From Gemmatimonadaceae bacterium (lineage in GTDB: Bacteria; Gemmatimonadota; Gemmatimonadetes; Gemmatimonadales; Gemmatimonadaceae), in contig JADZAN010000023.1 of assembly GCA_020852815.1 (NCBI GenBank), positions 61,291 to 125,290 of the forward strand: DNA of 64,000 nt, in the 5' to 3' direction. Positions 56,386 to 64,000 of the stretch are shown piece after piece. The notes below the pieces were generated by a model. It had not been told where the DNA came from and ran no database searches. It saw only the letters and a program-made list of their open reading frames with translations. Positions within the stretch are counted from its first letter, which is position 1; each line of letters opens with the position of its first letter. A program made the position numbers and the translations under genes.

Positions 56386-56544
56386 TGATGCCTCTTCGTA
56401 CGAGCCGCCGGGGCGGCGGGTTTCGGGACGCCCCCAACCTACGTCGAACACTCTCCCTGAGAGAAGGTGAGGTGATGAGGGTGGTCAAGGGCGCGAGCCT
56501 TGTGCACCTGGGCGCACGAGGGCGCGTAGGCAGGGGAAAGGGCT

Positions 56545-56585
56545 TTCAACACGGAGGGTCCACGGAGGAGCGGAGGTACACGGCG
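56545..56585 (+). repeat. CACGGAGG repeat, left copy of an inverted pair
   Basis: TTCAACACGGAGGGTCCACG followed by GAGGAGCGGAGGTACACGG. Its inverted partner is at 56804-56848 and a related array lies at the right edge of the window (63962-64000). Confidence 0.75.
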
Positions 56586-56803
56586 GACTGCGTGATCAAC
56601 TACGGACCCGGGCGATCGGTGAGCGGTGGACCGGCGGCGCCCGACTGCCCGCGCACGGCGCTCGACTGCGATCGTCACGCGCCCCCCGGCGTTCCTCCCC
56701 CCCCGTAAAGAACTTCTGGCAACCCAGACTGCCTCGTGACGCGAGTGCGCGATCGTCCGCATCGCCAGACTCCGGCGCCGCCAAACAGTGTGTTCCCAGT
56801 CGC

Positions 56804-56848
56804 CCTCCTCCGTGCCCCTCCGTTCCTCCGTGTGTCCCCCGTGTTGAA
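56804..56848 (-). repeat. CACGGAGG repeat, right copy of an inverted pair
   Basis: On the minus strand it reads TTCAACACGGGGGACACACG then GAGGAACGGAGGGGCACGGAGG, close to the left copy. The pair could form a long stem, or mark the ends of a small mobile element. Confidence 0.75.
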
Positions 56849-56914
56849 CGCACTTGATCTCAGCCTGCCACGTGCACTCGCCCCTGCCTCGCGCGCGCCC
56901 CGCCCCCCCGCCCC

Positions 56915-57844
56915 CTACCCAACGCCTTCCGCGCGCAACGCCGTCTCCAGCACCGGGTGCACGAACTTGAATCCCGCCGCCTGGAGCTTCCCCGGGACCA
57001 CGCGCTGCCCCTCGATCACCGTCGCCTCGCCCATCTCGCCGTACAGCAGCCTGATGGCGAACTCGGGGACCGGGACGATGGTCGGGCGATCGAGCACCCG
57101 TCCCAGCACCGCGGTGAAGTCCGCGTTGGTCACGGGAGCGGGCGCCGTCAGGTTCACTGCGCCATCCAGCGACTCGGCCGCAATCAGGAACTCGAGCGCG
57201 CGGAGGGCGTCGGTGCGCGAGATCCAGCTCATCCACTGGCGCCCGCTCCCGACCTTTCCCCCCGCACCTAACGAGAAGATGGGAAGCATCTTCGCCAACG
57301 CCCCACCCTCGGGGTTCAGCACCATGCCCATGCGCGGGTGCACGACGCGGATGCCCGCGGTGCGCGCCGCGTCGGCCGCCCCCTCCCACGCGCGCGCGAC
57401 TTCGGGGAGCCAGCCACGCCCAGCCGGCGACGACTCGTCGGCGGTCTCGTCGCCGCGATCGCCGTAGATCCCGACCGCCGACATGCTCACGAGGACGCGC
57501 GGCCGCCGCGACAACCCCGCGAGCGTGCGGGCCAGGAGCGCCGTACCGCGCTCGCGCGACTCGCGAATGGCGCGCCTGGCTTCTGGCGTCCACCGCTGGG
57601 CGATCGACTCACCCGCCAGGTGCACGACGGCGTCCACCCCTTCCAACGGCGCCGCGTCCAGCACCGTCGTCGCATCCCACACGATGTCGGGGGCGTCGGT
57701 ATGTGCACCGCGCGCACCGTCCCCACCGCCCCCACCCCCCCGCGCGCGCCCGATGCGCAGGACGGTATGCCCCGCCGCTTGCAGCCGACTAACGAGCGGC
57801 GTGCCGACGAAGCCGCTGGCCCCCGTGATCGCAATCCTCATCAT
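56915..57844 (-). CDS. TIGR01777 family oxidoreductase (SDR fold, YfcH-like)
   Basis: 309-residue extended SDR protein. The N-terminal site is MRIAITGASGFVGTPLV; later GVDAVVHLAGESIAQRWTPEARRAI, VLVSMSAVGIYGDRGDE and MSWISRTDALRALEFL match the family (GES-I-x-x-RW is a hallmark). The function is unknown; a role in cell envelope or division has been suggested for some homologues. ATGATG at 57844/57841 follows AAGG. It lies 16 bases after the DNA glycosylase gene and is probably co-transcribed. A Gly-rich loop (RGGGGGGDGARG) near residue 35 is an insert. Confidence 0.9.
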   Translation of the reverse strand: MMRIAITGASGFVGTPLVSRLQAAGHTVLRIGRARGGGGGGDGARGAHTDAPDIVWDATTVLDAAPLEGVDAVVHLAGESIAQRWTPEARRAIRESRERGTALLARTLAGLSRRPRVLVSMSAVGIYGDRGDETADESSPAGRGWLPEVARAWEGAADAARTAGIRVVHPRMGMVLNPEGGALAKMLPIFSLGAGGKVGSGRQWMSWISRTDALRALEFLIAAESLDGAVNLTAPAPVTNADFTAVLGRVLDRPTIVPVPEFAIRLLYGEMGEATVIEGQRVVPGKLQAAGFKFVHPVLETALRAEGVG

Positions 57845-57860
57845 CGCCTTGTCCCCCGCG

Positions 57861-58484
57861 CTACGACCCCTCCCCGTCGATCGAGCGCCAGAGATACCAG
57901 CAAGCGACCGTGCGGTACGGCGCCCACCGCGCGCCGATCGTGTGGACCTTCTTCGCATCGGGGAGCTTGCGCAGGCCATACGCCCGCTGGATCCCCTTTC
58001 GAATGCCGAGGTCGAGGTCTGGAAGTACGTCCGGGCGCCCGAGCCTGAACATCAGGAACATCTGCGCCGTCCACAGACCAACGCCCTTGATGGCCGTGAG
58101 GTGCCGGATGACCGCGTCGTCGCTCGCCTCGTGCAGCGTGTCGATCGGGACCTCGCCCGACAGGACGCGCGCCGCGAGGTCGCGCAGGTAGGAAACCTTC
58201 TGGCGCGAAACGCCGGCGCCGCGCAGCGACTCGTCGGAGAGCGCGTGCAGCGCGGCCGCGCGTGGCGTCTCGCCACCAAAAAGCGCGACGAATCGACCGT
58301 GGATCGTCGCCGCGGCCTTCCCCGACAGCTGCTGGAAAATGATCGACCGCGCCACCGCCTCGAAATGCGTGAGGTGGGGCGCGGTCTCGAATCGGCAGGG
58401 ACCGACCTCGTCGATGACCCCCGCCATCACGGGGTCGACACGGCGCAGGTGGTTCACCGCCTTGCGGTGCGAAGCAGGAGGCAT
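57861..58484 (-). CDS. DNA-3-methyladenine glycosylase II (AlkA-like, HhH-GPD)
   Basis: 207-residue base-excision glycosylase that removes alkylated purines from DNA. The HhH-GPD landmarks are visible: FQQLSGKAAATIHGRF, SRQKVSYLRDLA, the helix-hairpin-helix AIKGVGLWTAQMFLMF and the catalytic Asp in DVLPDLDLGIRKG. There is no C-terminal Cys set for an iron-sulfur cluster and no AlkA N-terminal domain, so it is the short type. The ATG at 58484 is used. Confidence 0.92.
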   Translation of the reverse strand: MPPASHRKAVNHLRRVDPVMAGVIDEVGPCRFETAPHLTHFEAVARSIIFQQLSGKAAATIHGRFVALFGGETPRAAALHALSDESLRGAGVSRQKVSYLRDLAARVLSGEVPIDTLHEASDDAVIRHLTAIKGVGLWTAQMFLMFRLGRPDVLPDLDLGIRKGIQRAYGLRKLPDAKKVHTIGARWAPYRTVACWYLWRSIDGEGS

Positions 58485-58544
58485 GACCGGAACTCTACCG
58501 GGCCGTCAGCTGCGGCGCACCTCCCGCGCGCGGCAGCGGAGTGG

Positions 58545-58826
58545 CTAGTAGCGATCCAGGTCGCCGCTCTCCAACAGCCGCATCGCCAGCTCGCCAATCA
58601 CGTCGGGCGAATTGTAGACGCCGGTCTCGAGGCGCATGCGAATCTCGGCGATCCGCGCCGGTGACAGGCGCTCCAGCCCGCGATCCAGATGGATGACGGC
58701 GTGATCGTACGAGACCAGTCGCTCGGACGAGGACGTCGGGTCGGCAACCGGCTCCACGTCATGCGACGGCGTCGGGCGGTTGGGAAGGACGACGTCGTGC
58801 GACGTGGGGGTGTGCTTTTGCGGCAT
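58545..58826 (-). CDS. flgM: FlgM-like anti-sigma-28 factor
   Basis: 93 residues. The C-terminal part RIAEIRMRLETGVYNSPDVIGELAMRLLES matches the sigma-binding region of FlgM (helix, G-x-Y, then a second helix), where FlgM holds FliA until it is secreted through the flagellar hook. The N-terminal half is Thr/Ser/Pro-rich and probably disordered, as in FlgM. The start at 58826 is chosen to give this length; the frame is open to 59033. It is divergent from fliA, and a sigma-28 promoter match lies at 58876-58902. Identity is likely but rests on a short motif. Confidence 0.75.
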   Translation of the reverse strand: MPQKHTPTSHDVVLPNRPTPSHDVEPVADPTSSSERLVSYDHAVIHLDRGLERLSPARIAEIRMRLETGVYNSPDVIGELAMRLLESGDLDRY

Positions 58827-58875
58827 GGCGAGGCGGCGTTCCACCGATGGCTCCGTGAGTGGGCTCCAATCGCTT

Positions 58876-58902
58876 ATATCGACCGCGGTTGCCAGAACTT
58901 GA
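58876..58902 (-). promoter_or_regulatory. predicted sigma-28 (FliA) promoter of flgM
   Basis: On the minus strand: TCAAGTTC, an 11-base spacer, then GTCGATAT. The E. coli sigma-28 consensus is TAAAGTTT-N11-GCCGATAA; six of eight bases match in each box and the spacing is exact. It lies about 50 bases before the flgM ATG. Confidence 0.7.
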
Positions 58903-59184
58903 GCGTTCCTGAGCGAAATCTTCCGGCAACTCCTGCCGAGCAAGGCACCTTCTACCCAGTCGCCCCAAGGCCTCATCGCCTGAGGCGACGCGCCATGGAC
59001 GTCGTGATGTTCGGCACAAACGCTTGTCAGCAATCTACTTAGCGCACTCCGTCTGTGCGGCGTCCGCCTGAAGTATCGGTTGGCCCTCGCGTTGCTTTAC
59101 CACCGTTCGTCGCCCGGCTCGCACACGGCGTGGACGGCGACGCGCGAGGGATCGCAATCGACTCTTCGATCGGGAAAGGACTCC

Positions 59185-59955
59185 ATGGCTCCAGCACTCG
59201 CCACCAGCCGCCAGACCGTCGCCAACCACGGCGTCACGGCCGAAGCCCGCCAGCAGATTCTGGGGGAGCATCTCGGACTCGTCTATCACGTCGCCCGCCA
59301 ACTGTGCCGGGCCAAGCAGATGGACGTCGAACTGGACGAACTGGTGAGTGCGGGGACCATCGGTTTGATCGAGGCCTTCAACAACTTCGACGCCTCGCGC
59401 GGGCTCGCCTTCAGTACCTTTGCCGCCCCGCGCATCCGCGGTGCGATGCTCGACGAGCTGCGCCGCCAGGACCACGTCCCGCGCTCCGTGCGCCGCCGAG
59501 CCCGCGAACTGAACAGCGCCACCGAGCAGCTCACCCGCGAGTTGGGCCAGGCCCCCGACCAGCACCAGATCGCGTCGCGCATGGGGATCGACCTCCACAC
59601 GCTCTTCCGTTGGCAGAGCGAAGGGGACAACTCCCGCTTCATCCCGCTGGAACGCACGCTCGAGGGTGCGCCGGGTGGCTCGCGCATCCCGCTGGAACAC
59701 CTCATCGCCTCCACCGACGTGGAGATCGACGACCAGCTCACGCACACGCAGGAGGTCACTCGCCTGCGCGACGCCCTGGTCGCGCTCCCCGCACAGGAGC
59801 GCAACGTCCTCACGCTCTACTACTTCGAGGAGCTCAAGCTGCACGAGATCGCCGCACTGCTCGGCGTCAGCGAGTCACGCGTCTCGCAGATCCGCGCCAA
59901 GGCCATCACGCGCCTTCGCAAGCAGCTGTCGGCGCTGCGCGAACCGCTGGCCTGA
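59185..59955 (+). CDS. fliA: RNA polymerase sigma factor FliA (sigma-28)
   Basis: 256-residue sigma factor for flagellar and chemotaxis genes. Region 2 has DELVSAGTIGLIEAFNNFD and FSTFAAPRIRGAMLDELRRQD, region 3 the RSVRRRARELN helix, and region 4 LPAQERNVLTLYYFEELKLHEIAALLGVSESRVSQIRAKA, the FliA/WhiG type. The start at 59185 has AAAGGA eight bases upstream; an earlier ATG at 59080 is in frame but not needed. It stands alone with a FlgM-like gene in the divergent direction and no flagellar structural gene in this window. A strong terminator follows 65 bases after the stop. Confidence 0.93.
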   Translation: MAPALATSRQTVANHGVTAEARQQILGEHLGLVYHVARQLCRAKQMDVELDELVSAGTIGLIEAFNNFDASRGLAFSTFAAPRIRGAMLDELRRQDHVPRSVRRRARELNSATEQLTRELGQAPDQHQIASRMGIDLHTLFRWQSEGDNSRFIPLERTLEGAPGGSRIPLEHLIASTDVEIDDQLTHTQEVTRLRDALVALPAQERNVLTLYYFEELKLHEIAALLGVSESRVSQIRAKAITRLRKQLSALREPLA

Positions 59956-60019
59956 TCCCACACCGATTCGATCGTTTCCGCACGCGCTGGTTTCTTCGTT
60001 CGCTCCCCCGCGACGACAG

Positions 60020-60043
60020 ACGGGCCGCCCTCGGGCGGCCCGT
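60020..60043. terminator. intrinsic terminator-like hairpin after fliA
   Basis: Perfect 10-base stem ACGGGCCGCC with its complement at 60034-60043 and loop CTCG, followed by TCTGCTT. It lies between the convergent fliA and histidine-kinase-like genes and can serve both. Confidence 0.75.
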
Positions 60044-60097
60044 TCTGCTTGCAGCTGTCGGTTGCCGGCGCGTCGGGGCGAGCGCGCGCGAAGGGCG

Positions 60098-60886
60098 CTA
60101 CAGCGCCGTCGTCGCCGCCTCGCGCTCGCGGCGCCGCGCTTCGGGGAGCGTCGGGAAGCGAAGCTCGTAGCGAATGCGCTCGCCATGCGCCGTGTTCACC
60201 ACCGTCACCCCGACCTCGGTGAAGGCGTGCGCCAGCGCGTTGCGCACGGCGTGAACCAGCGAGCCCTCGCCGGTGAAGATCGCCTGCCCTTCCGGCTGCG
60301 GCGCCTCCAGCACGACGGAGGCGTGCAGCGCGTCGCCCGTGTACGAGAGGCGCAACTCCCCCGTTGCACCTGCGGCCCCGGCGCGCAACGCATTACCGGC
60401 ACCGCTCTCGAGGACGACGAGCAGGCAGCGAAGCAGCGCCGACGGGCGCACGAGAAGCGGAAGCGTCTCGAAGTCGGCAGCCACCTCGACCGAGATGCCG
60501 CGCAGGTCGGCGTGGTGTCCGTGCAGCTCCAGCACCTGGGGGACGATGTCCTGCAGGCGCACCGGCTCCGCGCCCACGAAGGGTTCGGCCGGCATGCAGC
60601 GAAAGAGCTGCAACAGGTGATTGAGACGCGTCACTTCCTGCGCCAGCGCGGCGATGACTTCAGGCTCGAAGGGTTCGCCGTCCTGGAAGATCCCGACCAC
60701 TGCCTCGAGCGAGGCAACACGGTTGGTGAGCTGGTGATTGAGCCCCTTGAGGACTTTCTCGCTCACGCGGAGCCACTGGTCCCCCCACACTCGTGACGGC
60801 GTCGGTCCTTCGGTCGATGGATCGAGCGTTGCCTGACGAGTCTCGGTCACGAAGGTGCTCCGGTCCCACGCGTGAGGTGCGGTCAT
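60098..60886 (-). CDS. degenerate histidine kinase / phosphotransfer-like protein
   Basis: 262 residues with no membrane segment. It has a dimerisation/His region EKVLKGLNHQLTNRVASLEAV, where the His may be the phospho-acceptor, then a second helix (EVIAALAQEVTRLNHLLQLF) as in HisKA hairpins. The following domain looks like a GHKL ATPase fold but the N, G1 and G2 boxes are not visible, so ATP use is doubtful. This layout resembles ChpT-type histidine phosphotransferases. Its place next to fliA and flgM suggests a link to motility signalling, by position only. The start at 60886 is assumed; the frame is open far upstream. Confidence 0.6.
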   Translation of the reverse strand: MTAPHAWDRSTFVTETRQATLDPSTEGPTPSRVWGDQWLRVSEKVLKGLNHQLTNRVASLEAVVGIFQDGEPFEPEVIAALAQEVTRLNHLLQLFRCMPAEPFVGAEPVRLQDIVPQVLELHGHHADLRGISVEVAADFETLPLLVRPSALLRCLLVVLESGAGNALRAGAAGATGELRLSYTGDALHASVVLEAPQPEGQAIFTGEGSLVHAVRNALAHAFTEVGVTVVNTAHGERIRYELRFPTLPEARRREREAATTAL

Positions 60887-61066
60887 GGAAAGGGTCGATC
60901 GAGCGGTGGGATAATGTACGCCACGGAGAAGCTCGCTTCCTTGACGACCCGGACGCAGCCGTGGCACGGGCAAATTCTGCCGGGCCACTGGTCGCGCTGG
61001 CGCCCCCCTCCGACGCCCGTAGCTTGCACCTCGCCCGTCCGCCGCCCCCATACCGTGGAGCCACTC

Positions 61067-62353
61067 GTGCCCAACGTCGTACGTCCGCGCGCCGCCCTCC
61101 CCCTCTCGCGACGCATTTTCGCGGCGCTGTCGATCGCCACCGCGCCCTCGTTCGTTCCCAGCATGGGCTTTGCGCAGGCGCCGACCACCCCGGACCTCGT
61201 CATCACCAATGCTTCGTTGATCGACGGGGCGCGCGGCGCCTTTGCCACGGGCGCGACGGTGGTGATTCGCGACGGGAAGATCGCCCAGGTCGCCACCGGC
61301 GCGGCCACCGTTCCGCCAGGCGCAACGGTCATCGATGCCCGCGGGCGCTACCTCCTCCCGGGGCTCATCGATGCGCACACGCACATCGCCTCGCTGGCCA
61401 ACGCACGGCGCGCCCTCGAGTCTGGCGTTACCACCATTCGTTCGGCGTCGACTCCCGCCTTCCAGGACGTCGCGCTGCGCGAGGCGGTGCGGGGGGGCGT
61501 CATCGCCGGCCCGGACGTCGTCGCCGCGGGGCTCTTCGTCTCCCCGGAACTTGGCGACGGGATGCTTGGCGACCCGCGACTTCCAAGGCTCGCCGGTGCC
61601 ATGCAGAGCGAGGCCGGATTGCGCGAGGCCGTGCGCATCAACCTCGACCGCGGCGTGGATGTCATCAAGACGCGCGGCACCGAGCGCGCCGGGCTCCCCA
61701 ACACCGACCCGCGCAAGCAGTCGTACACCGAACAGCAGCTCTCGTGGATCGTGGACGAGGCGTCGAAGAAGAACGTCCCTGTCATGGCCCACGCCCACGG
61801 CGACGAGGGCGCGTATGCGGCGGTAAAGGCCGGCGTGCGCAGCATCGAGCACGGGAGCTTCCTGAGCGACAGTACGTTGCAGCTGATGAGGCAGAAGGGG
61901 ACCTTTCTCGTCCCCACGTACGTCACCGTCTTCGACCTCACGCAGCCCGGTGGCGACTACGACGACCCCGCGCTCACCATCCGCGGCGACTTCATGCTCC
62001 CCGCCCTGGGCGAGACGGTGAAGCGCGCGCACCGCATGGGGATCTCGATTGCCACCGGTGCCGACACGCAGTACGGCCCCGAGTCGCTCTCGCGCATCGC
62101 CGGCGAAGCCGCCTTCTTCGTCGCGCTGGGGATGACGCCGCTCGAGGCCATACGCTCGGCCACCATGGTCTCCGCCCGGCTCCTGGGGCTCGACCAGCGG
62201 ATCGGGCAAGTGAAGGAGGGGTACGAGGCCGACCTGATCCTCGTCGAGTCCAACCCGCTGCAGGACATCCGCGCCCTCGCCGACGTCCTGGTCGTCATCT
62301 CGAACGGGACGATCGCCCTCAACCGCACCCCGTTCGCGAAACCCGCCCACTGA
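61067..62353 (+). CDS. exported amidohydrolase family protein
   Basis: 428-residue metal-dependent hydrolase of the amidohydrolase superfamily. Export signal: PLSRRIFAALSIATAPSFVPS, cleavage near GFAQAP. Metal ligands: H-x-H in LIDAHTHIA, the probable carboxylated Lys in DVIKTRGT, His in AHAHGDEG and IEHGSFL, and Asp in ATGADTQYGP. These proteins in similar bacteria are often Xaa-Pro dipeptidase-like, so peptide turnover is a reasonable guess given the M28 gene that follows. The start is a GTG at 61067 with GGAG seven bases upstream. Confidence 0.88.
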   Translation: MPNVVRPRAALPLSRRIFAALSIATAPSFVPSMGFAQAPTTPDLVITNASLIDGARGAFATGATVVIRDGKIAQVATGAATVPPGATVIDARGRYLLPGLIDAHTHIASLANARRALESGVTTIRSASTPAFQDVALREAVRGGVIAGPDVVAAGLFVSPELGDGMLGDPRLPRLAGAMQSEAGLREAVRINLDRGVDVIKTRGTERAGLPNTDPRKQSYTEQQLSWIVDEASKKNVPVMAHAHGDEGAYAAVKAGVRSIEHGSFLSDSTLQLMRQKGTFLVPTYVTVFDLTQPGGDYDDPALTIRGDFMLPALGETVKRAHRMGISIATGADTQYGPESLSRIAGEAAFFVALGMTPLEAIRSATMVSARLLGLDQRIGQVKEGYEADLILVESNPLQDIRALADVLVVISNGTIALNRTPFAKPAH

Positions 62354-62386
62354 TCCGGTCACGTGTTCCGCTGCCCCAGGAGCCTG

Positions 62387-63919
62387 ATGCACCGCGCCCT
62401 GCTCGCCCTCGCCGTCGTTCCCATCGCGCTAAACGCCCAAGGCAGCGCGCCGGCCCGCGCGCTCGACAGCGCCAGCGCCCACGCCGTCGGCACCATCACC
62501 GAGAGCGACATCCAGCGACGCATCGCGATCATCGCCGATGACTCCATGGGCGGGCGCGACACTCCGTCGCGCGGGCTCGACCTCACCGCGCGCTACGTTG
62601 CCGGCGAGTTTGCCCGCTTCGGCCTTGCACCCGGCGGCGACGCCGGGCAGTTCGAGCAGCGCTACGCCATTGCCAGGACGCGCCTCGACGGCGACGCTTC
62701 CAACGCCACCTTCTCGTCAGGCAGCACGCGCGCGGTGGCCAGCGCGCGTCGCGACTTCATCTACGTCTTCGGCCCGCGAACCGGGCGCCCCGTCGTGGCC
62801 CCGGTCGTCCTCGTGAACGGTCCACTCCTCGTGGACAGCGCCAAGGTCCTCCCCATCCAGGGGAAGACGCTGGTCGTGGTCGCCGACTCGCGCGCCCCCA
62901 ACGCCACCCCGGTCAACCAGTTCCTCGCCCCGGTCTTCGAACGCGGGCCGGCCGCGGTGATCATCGTCCTCAACAACGACACGACGACGCTGGCGCGGCA
63001 GGTGGCCAACCAGTTTCGCGAGCGCACGATGGTCGAGGGGGAGACGGCCGACGATCCGGTGGTGACGATGGTGCACGAACGCGTGCTCGGCGCTGCCTTT
63101 CGCGCCGCGGGGCTCGACCTCGCAGCGCTGCGCGCCGCCACGCGCTACGAAGCGCGTCCCGTCGCTGCACTCAACGTGAGCGTCACCGTCGCCAACCTCG
63201 CCAACGGCGCCATCACCGCGCCTAACGTCGTGGGCATCCTCGAAGGGAGCGACCCCGAACTCAAGCGCGAGTACATCGTCTTCTCGGCGCACATGGACCA
63301 TGTCGGGATCAATGCGAGCGCCAAGGGCGATTCCATCTGGAACGGCGCCGACGACGACGCATCGGGAACCGTGGGGGTGATCGAACTCGCCGAGGCATTC
63401 AGCCAGCCCGGTGCGCGCCCCAGGCGATCGCTCATCTTCGTCACCGTGAGCGGCGAGGAGAAGGGGCTGTGGGGGAGCGAGTACTTCGCCTCGCACATGC
63501 CGGTCCCGGTCGACCAGGTGGTGGCCAACCTCAACATGGACATGATCGGACGCAACTGGCGCGACACGATCGCCGTCATCGGCAGGGAGCACAGCGACCT
63601 CGGAGGCACGCTCGACCGCGTGAACGCCATGCACCCCGAACTGCAGATGCACGCCATCGACGACCTCTGGCCCAACGAGAACTTCTACTTCCGTTCGGAT
63701 CACTACAACTTCGCACGGCGCGGCATCCCGATCCTCTTCTTCTTCAACGGGACGCACAAGGACTACCATCAGGCCAGCGATTCCCCGGAAAAGATCGACG
63801 CCGAGAAGGAGGCGCGCATCGTGAAGCTCATCTACTACCTGGGCGAGGCGATCGCGAACGCGAACGAGCGGCCCAAGTGGAACGAGGCGAGTCGCAAGCG
63901 GATCGTCACGGCGAAGTAG
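62387..63919 (+). CDS. exported M28 family zinc metallopeptidase
   Basis: 510-residue aminopeptidase-like protein with two catalytic zinc ions. Signal peptide MHRALLALAVVPIALNAQG; a PA-like middle domain is inferred between residues 110 and 270. Zinc-ligand motifs: SAHMDHVG (His), NGADDDASG (Asp), SGEEKGLWGSEY (catalytic Glu and ligand Glu), LNMDMIGR (Asp) and HKDYHQASD (His). The ATG at 62387 has CAGGAG upstream. It is 33 bases after the amidohydrolase gene, so the two probably form an operon for peptide breakdown outside the cytoplasm. Confidence 0.93.
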   Translation: MHRALLALAVVPIALNAQGSAPARALDSASAHAVGTITESDIQRRIAIIADDSMGGRDTPSRGLDLTARYVAGEFARFGLAPGGDAGQFEQRYAIARTRLDGDASNATFSSGSTRAVASARRDFIYVFGPRTGRPVVAPVVLVNGPLLVDSAKVLPIQGKTLVVVADSRAPNATPVNQFLAPVFERGPAAVIIVLNNDTTTLARQVANQFRERTMVEGETADDPVVTMVHERVLGAAFRAAGLDLAALRAATRYEARPVAALNVSVTVANLANGAITAPNVVGILEGSDPELKREYIVFSAHMDHVGINASAKGDSIWNGADDDASGTVGVIELAEAFSQPGARPRRSLIFVTVSGEEKGLWGSEYFASHMPVPVDQVVANLNMDMIGRNWRDTIAVIGREHSDLGGTLDRVNAMHPELQMHAIDDLWPNENFYFRSDHYNFARRGIPILFFFNGTHKDYHQASDSPEKIDAEKEARIVKLIYYLGEAIANANERPKWNEASRKRIVTAK

Positions 63920-63961
63920 GGGACGAGCTGGGGCGTGAGTTTGCGTTATTGCAAGAGCACG

Positions 63962-64000
63962 ACACGGAGGTCCACGGAGGGATCACGGAGGGATCACGGA
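63962..64000 (+). repeat. CACGGAGG repeat at the window edge
   Basis: ACACGGAGGTCCACGGAGGG then two ATCACGGAGGG-like units, cut by the right end. It is of the same family as the inverted pair at 56545-56848. Confidence 0.75.

Larger units (their letters stand above)
56386..56914. other. gene-less region with a facing pair of CACGGAGG repeats
   Basis: About 530 bases without a supported gene. Two facing repeat arrays (56545-56585 and 56804-56848) bound a roughly 220-base core. ORFs in the core are rich in Arg, Gly and Pro and change frame through the repeats; I treat them as non-coding. The 56386-56540 part should hold the promoter of the zinc-ribbon/SPFH pair. Confidence 0.5.

Noticed and set aside
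56596..56853. 85-codon minus-strand ORF between the CACGGAGG repeats
   Set aside because: It begins inside the repeat, has no recognisable domain and an Arg/Gly-rich composition like other chance frames here.
60887..62392. Long minus-strand extension of the kinase-like gene
   Set aside because: The open frame runs antisense through the amidohydrolase gene; the recognisable protein starts only at 60886.

Overview
This window is GC-rich DNA (about 70% by eye) with dense genes on both strands. The gene content points to a Gemmatimonadota-like bacterium: a SusC/SusD pair in a high-GC genome, ADOP-type (MacB/FtsX-like) permease, Ser/Thr kinase with a beta-propeller-like tail, several S9 prolyl oligopeptidases, amidohydrolase, M28 peptidase, TAT-exported oxidoreductases. 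This placement is inference; a GC-rich acidobacterium is the main alternative. The envelope is diderm: TonB-dependent receptors, a beta-barrel protein and many lipoproteins. No rRNA, tRNA, CRISPR array, transposase or phage gene was found.

Layout. 1-5.1 kb: a PIG-L deacetylase cut by the left edge, then three secreted orphan proteins in DNA of visibly lower GC. 5.4-7.2 kb: an SSS symporter preceded by a 47-residue membrane protein. 7.3-14.1 kb (minus): sucA, an RlmL-like rRNA methyltransferase and a receptor kinase. 14.4-20.6 kb (plus): epimerase, class V aminotransferase, VOC protein, DEAD-box helicase, serine hydrolase and a DUF4177 protein. 20.6-27.6 kb (minus): ADOP permease, MaoC hydratase, a second SSS symporter with a small membrane partner, then msrP-msrQ for periplasmic methionine sulfoxide repair. 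27.9-40.9 kb (minus): a peptide-use locus with SusC, SusD, a cupredoxin-like lipoprotein and three S9 peptidases. 41.3-47.8 kb: MscS channel, HExxH protein, beta-barrel protein, OsmC, SufE, DUF6526. 47.2-50.7 kb: two PepSY proteins beside a TonB receptor, probably iron uptake. 50.9-56.4 kb: CDGSH protein, epimerase and DHDPS-like aldolase, a GCSID protein, a WtpA-like binding protein, and an SPFH protein coupled to a zinc-ribbon membrane protein. 56.9-60.9 kb: TIGR01777 protein, AlkA-type glycosylase, then a motility regulator block (FlgM-like anti-sigma, FliA and a degenerate histidine kinase). 61.1-63.9 kb: amidohydrolase and M28 peptidase.

How the genes work together. The best functional unit is the SusCD/S9 block: import of peptides across the outer membrane and hydrolysis in the periplasm. 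The FlgM/FliA pair is divergent, and flgM has a close match to a sigma-28 promoter, which suggests a feedback loop. 

Repeats are the least explained part. A purine-rich GARGACGAG repeat sits directly after five stop codons. A CACGGAGG repeat flanks a gene-less 0.2-kb stretch. The heptamer CCTAACG/CGTTAGG recurs about 29 times and accounts for the TTA leucine codons noticed. A cloverleaf-like structure precedes the helicase gene.
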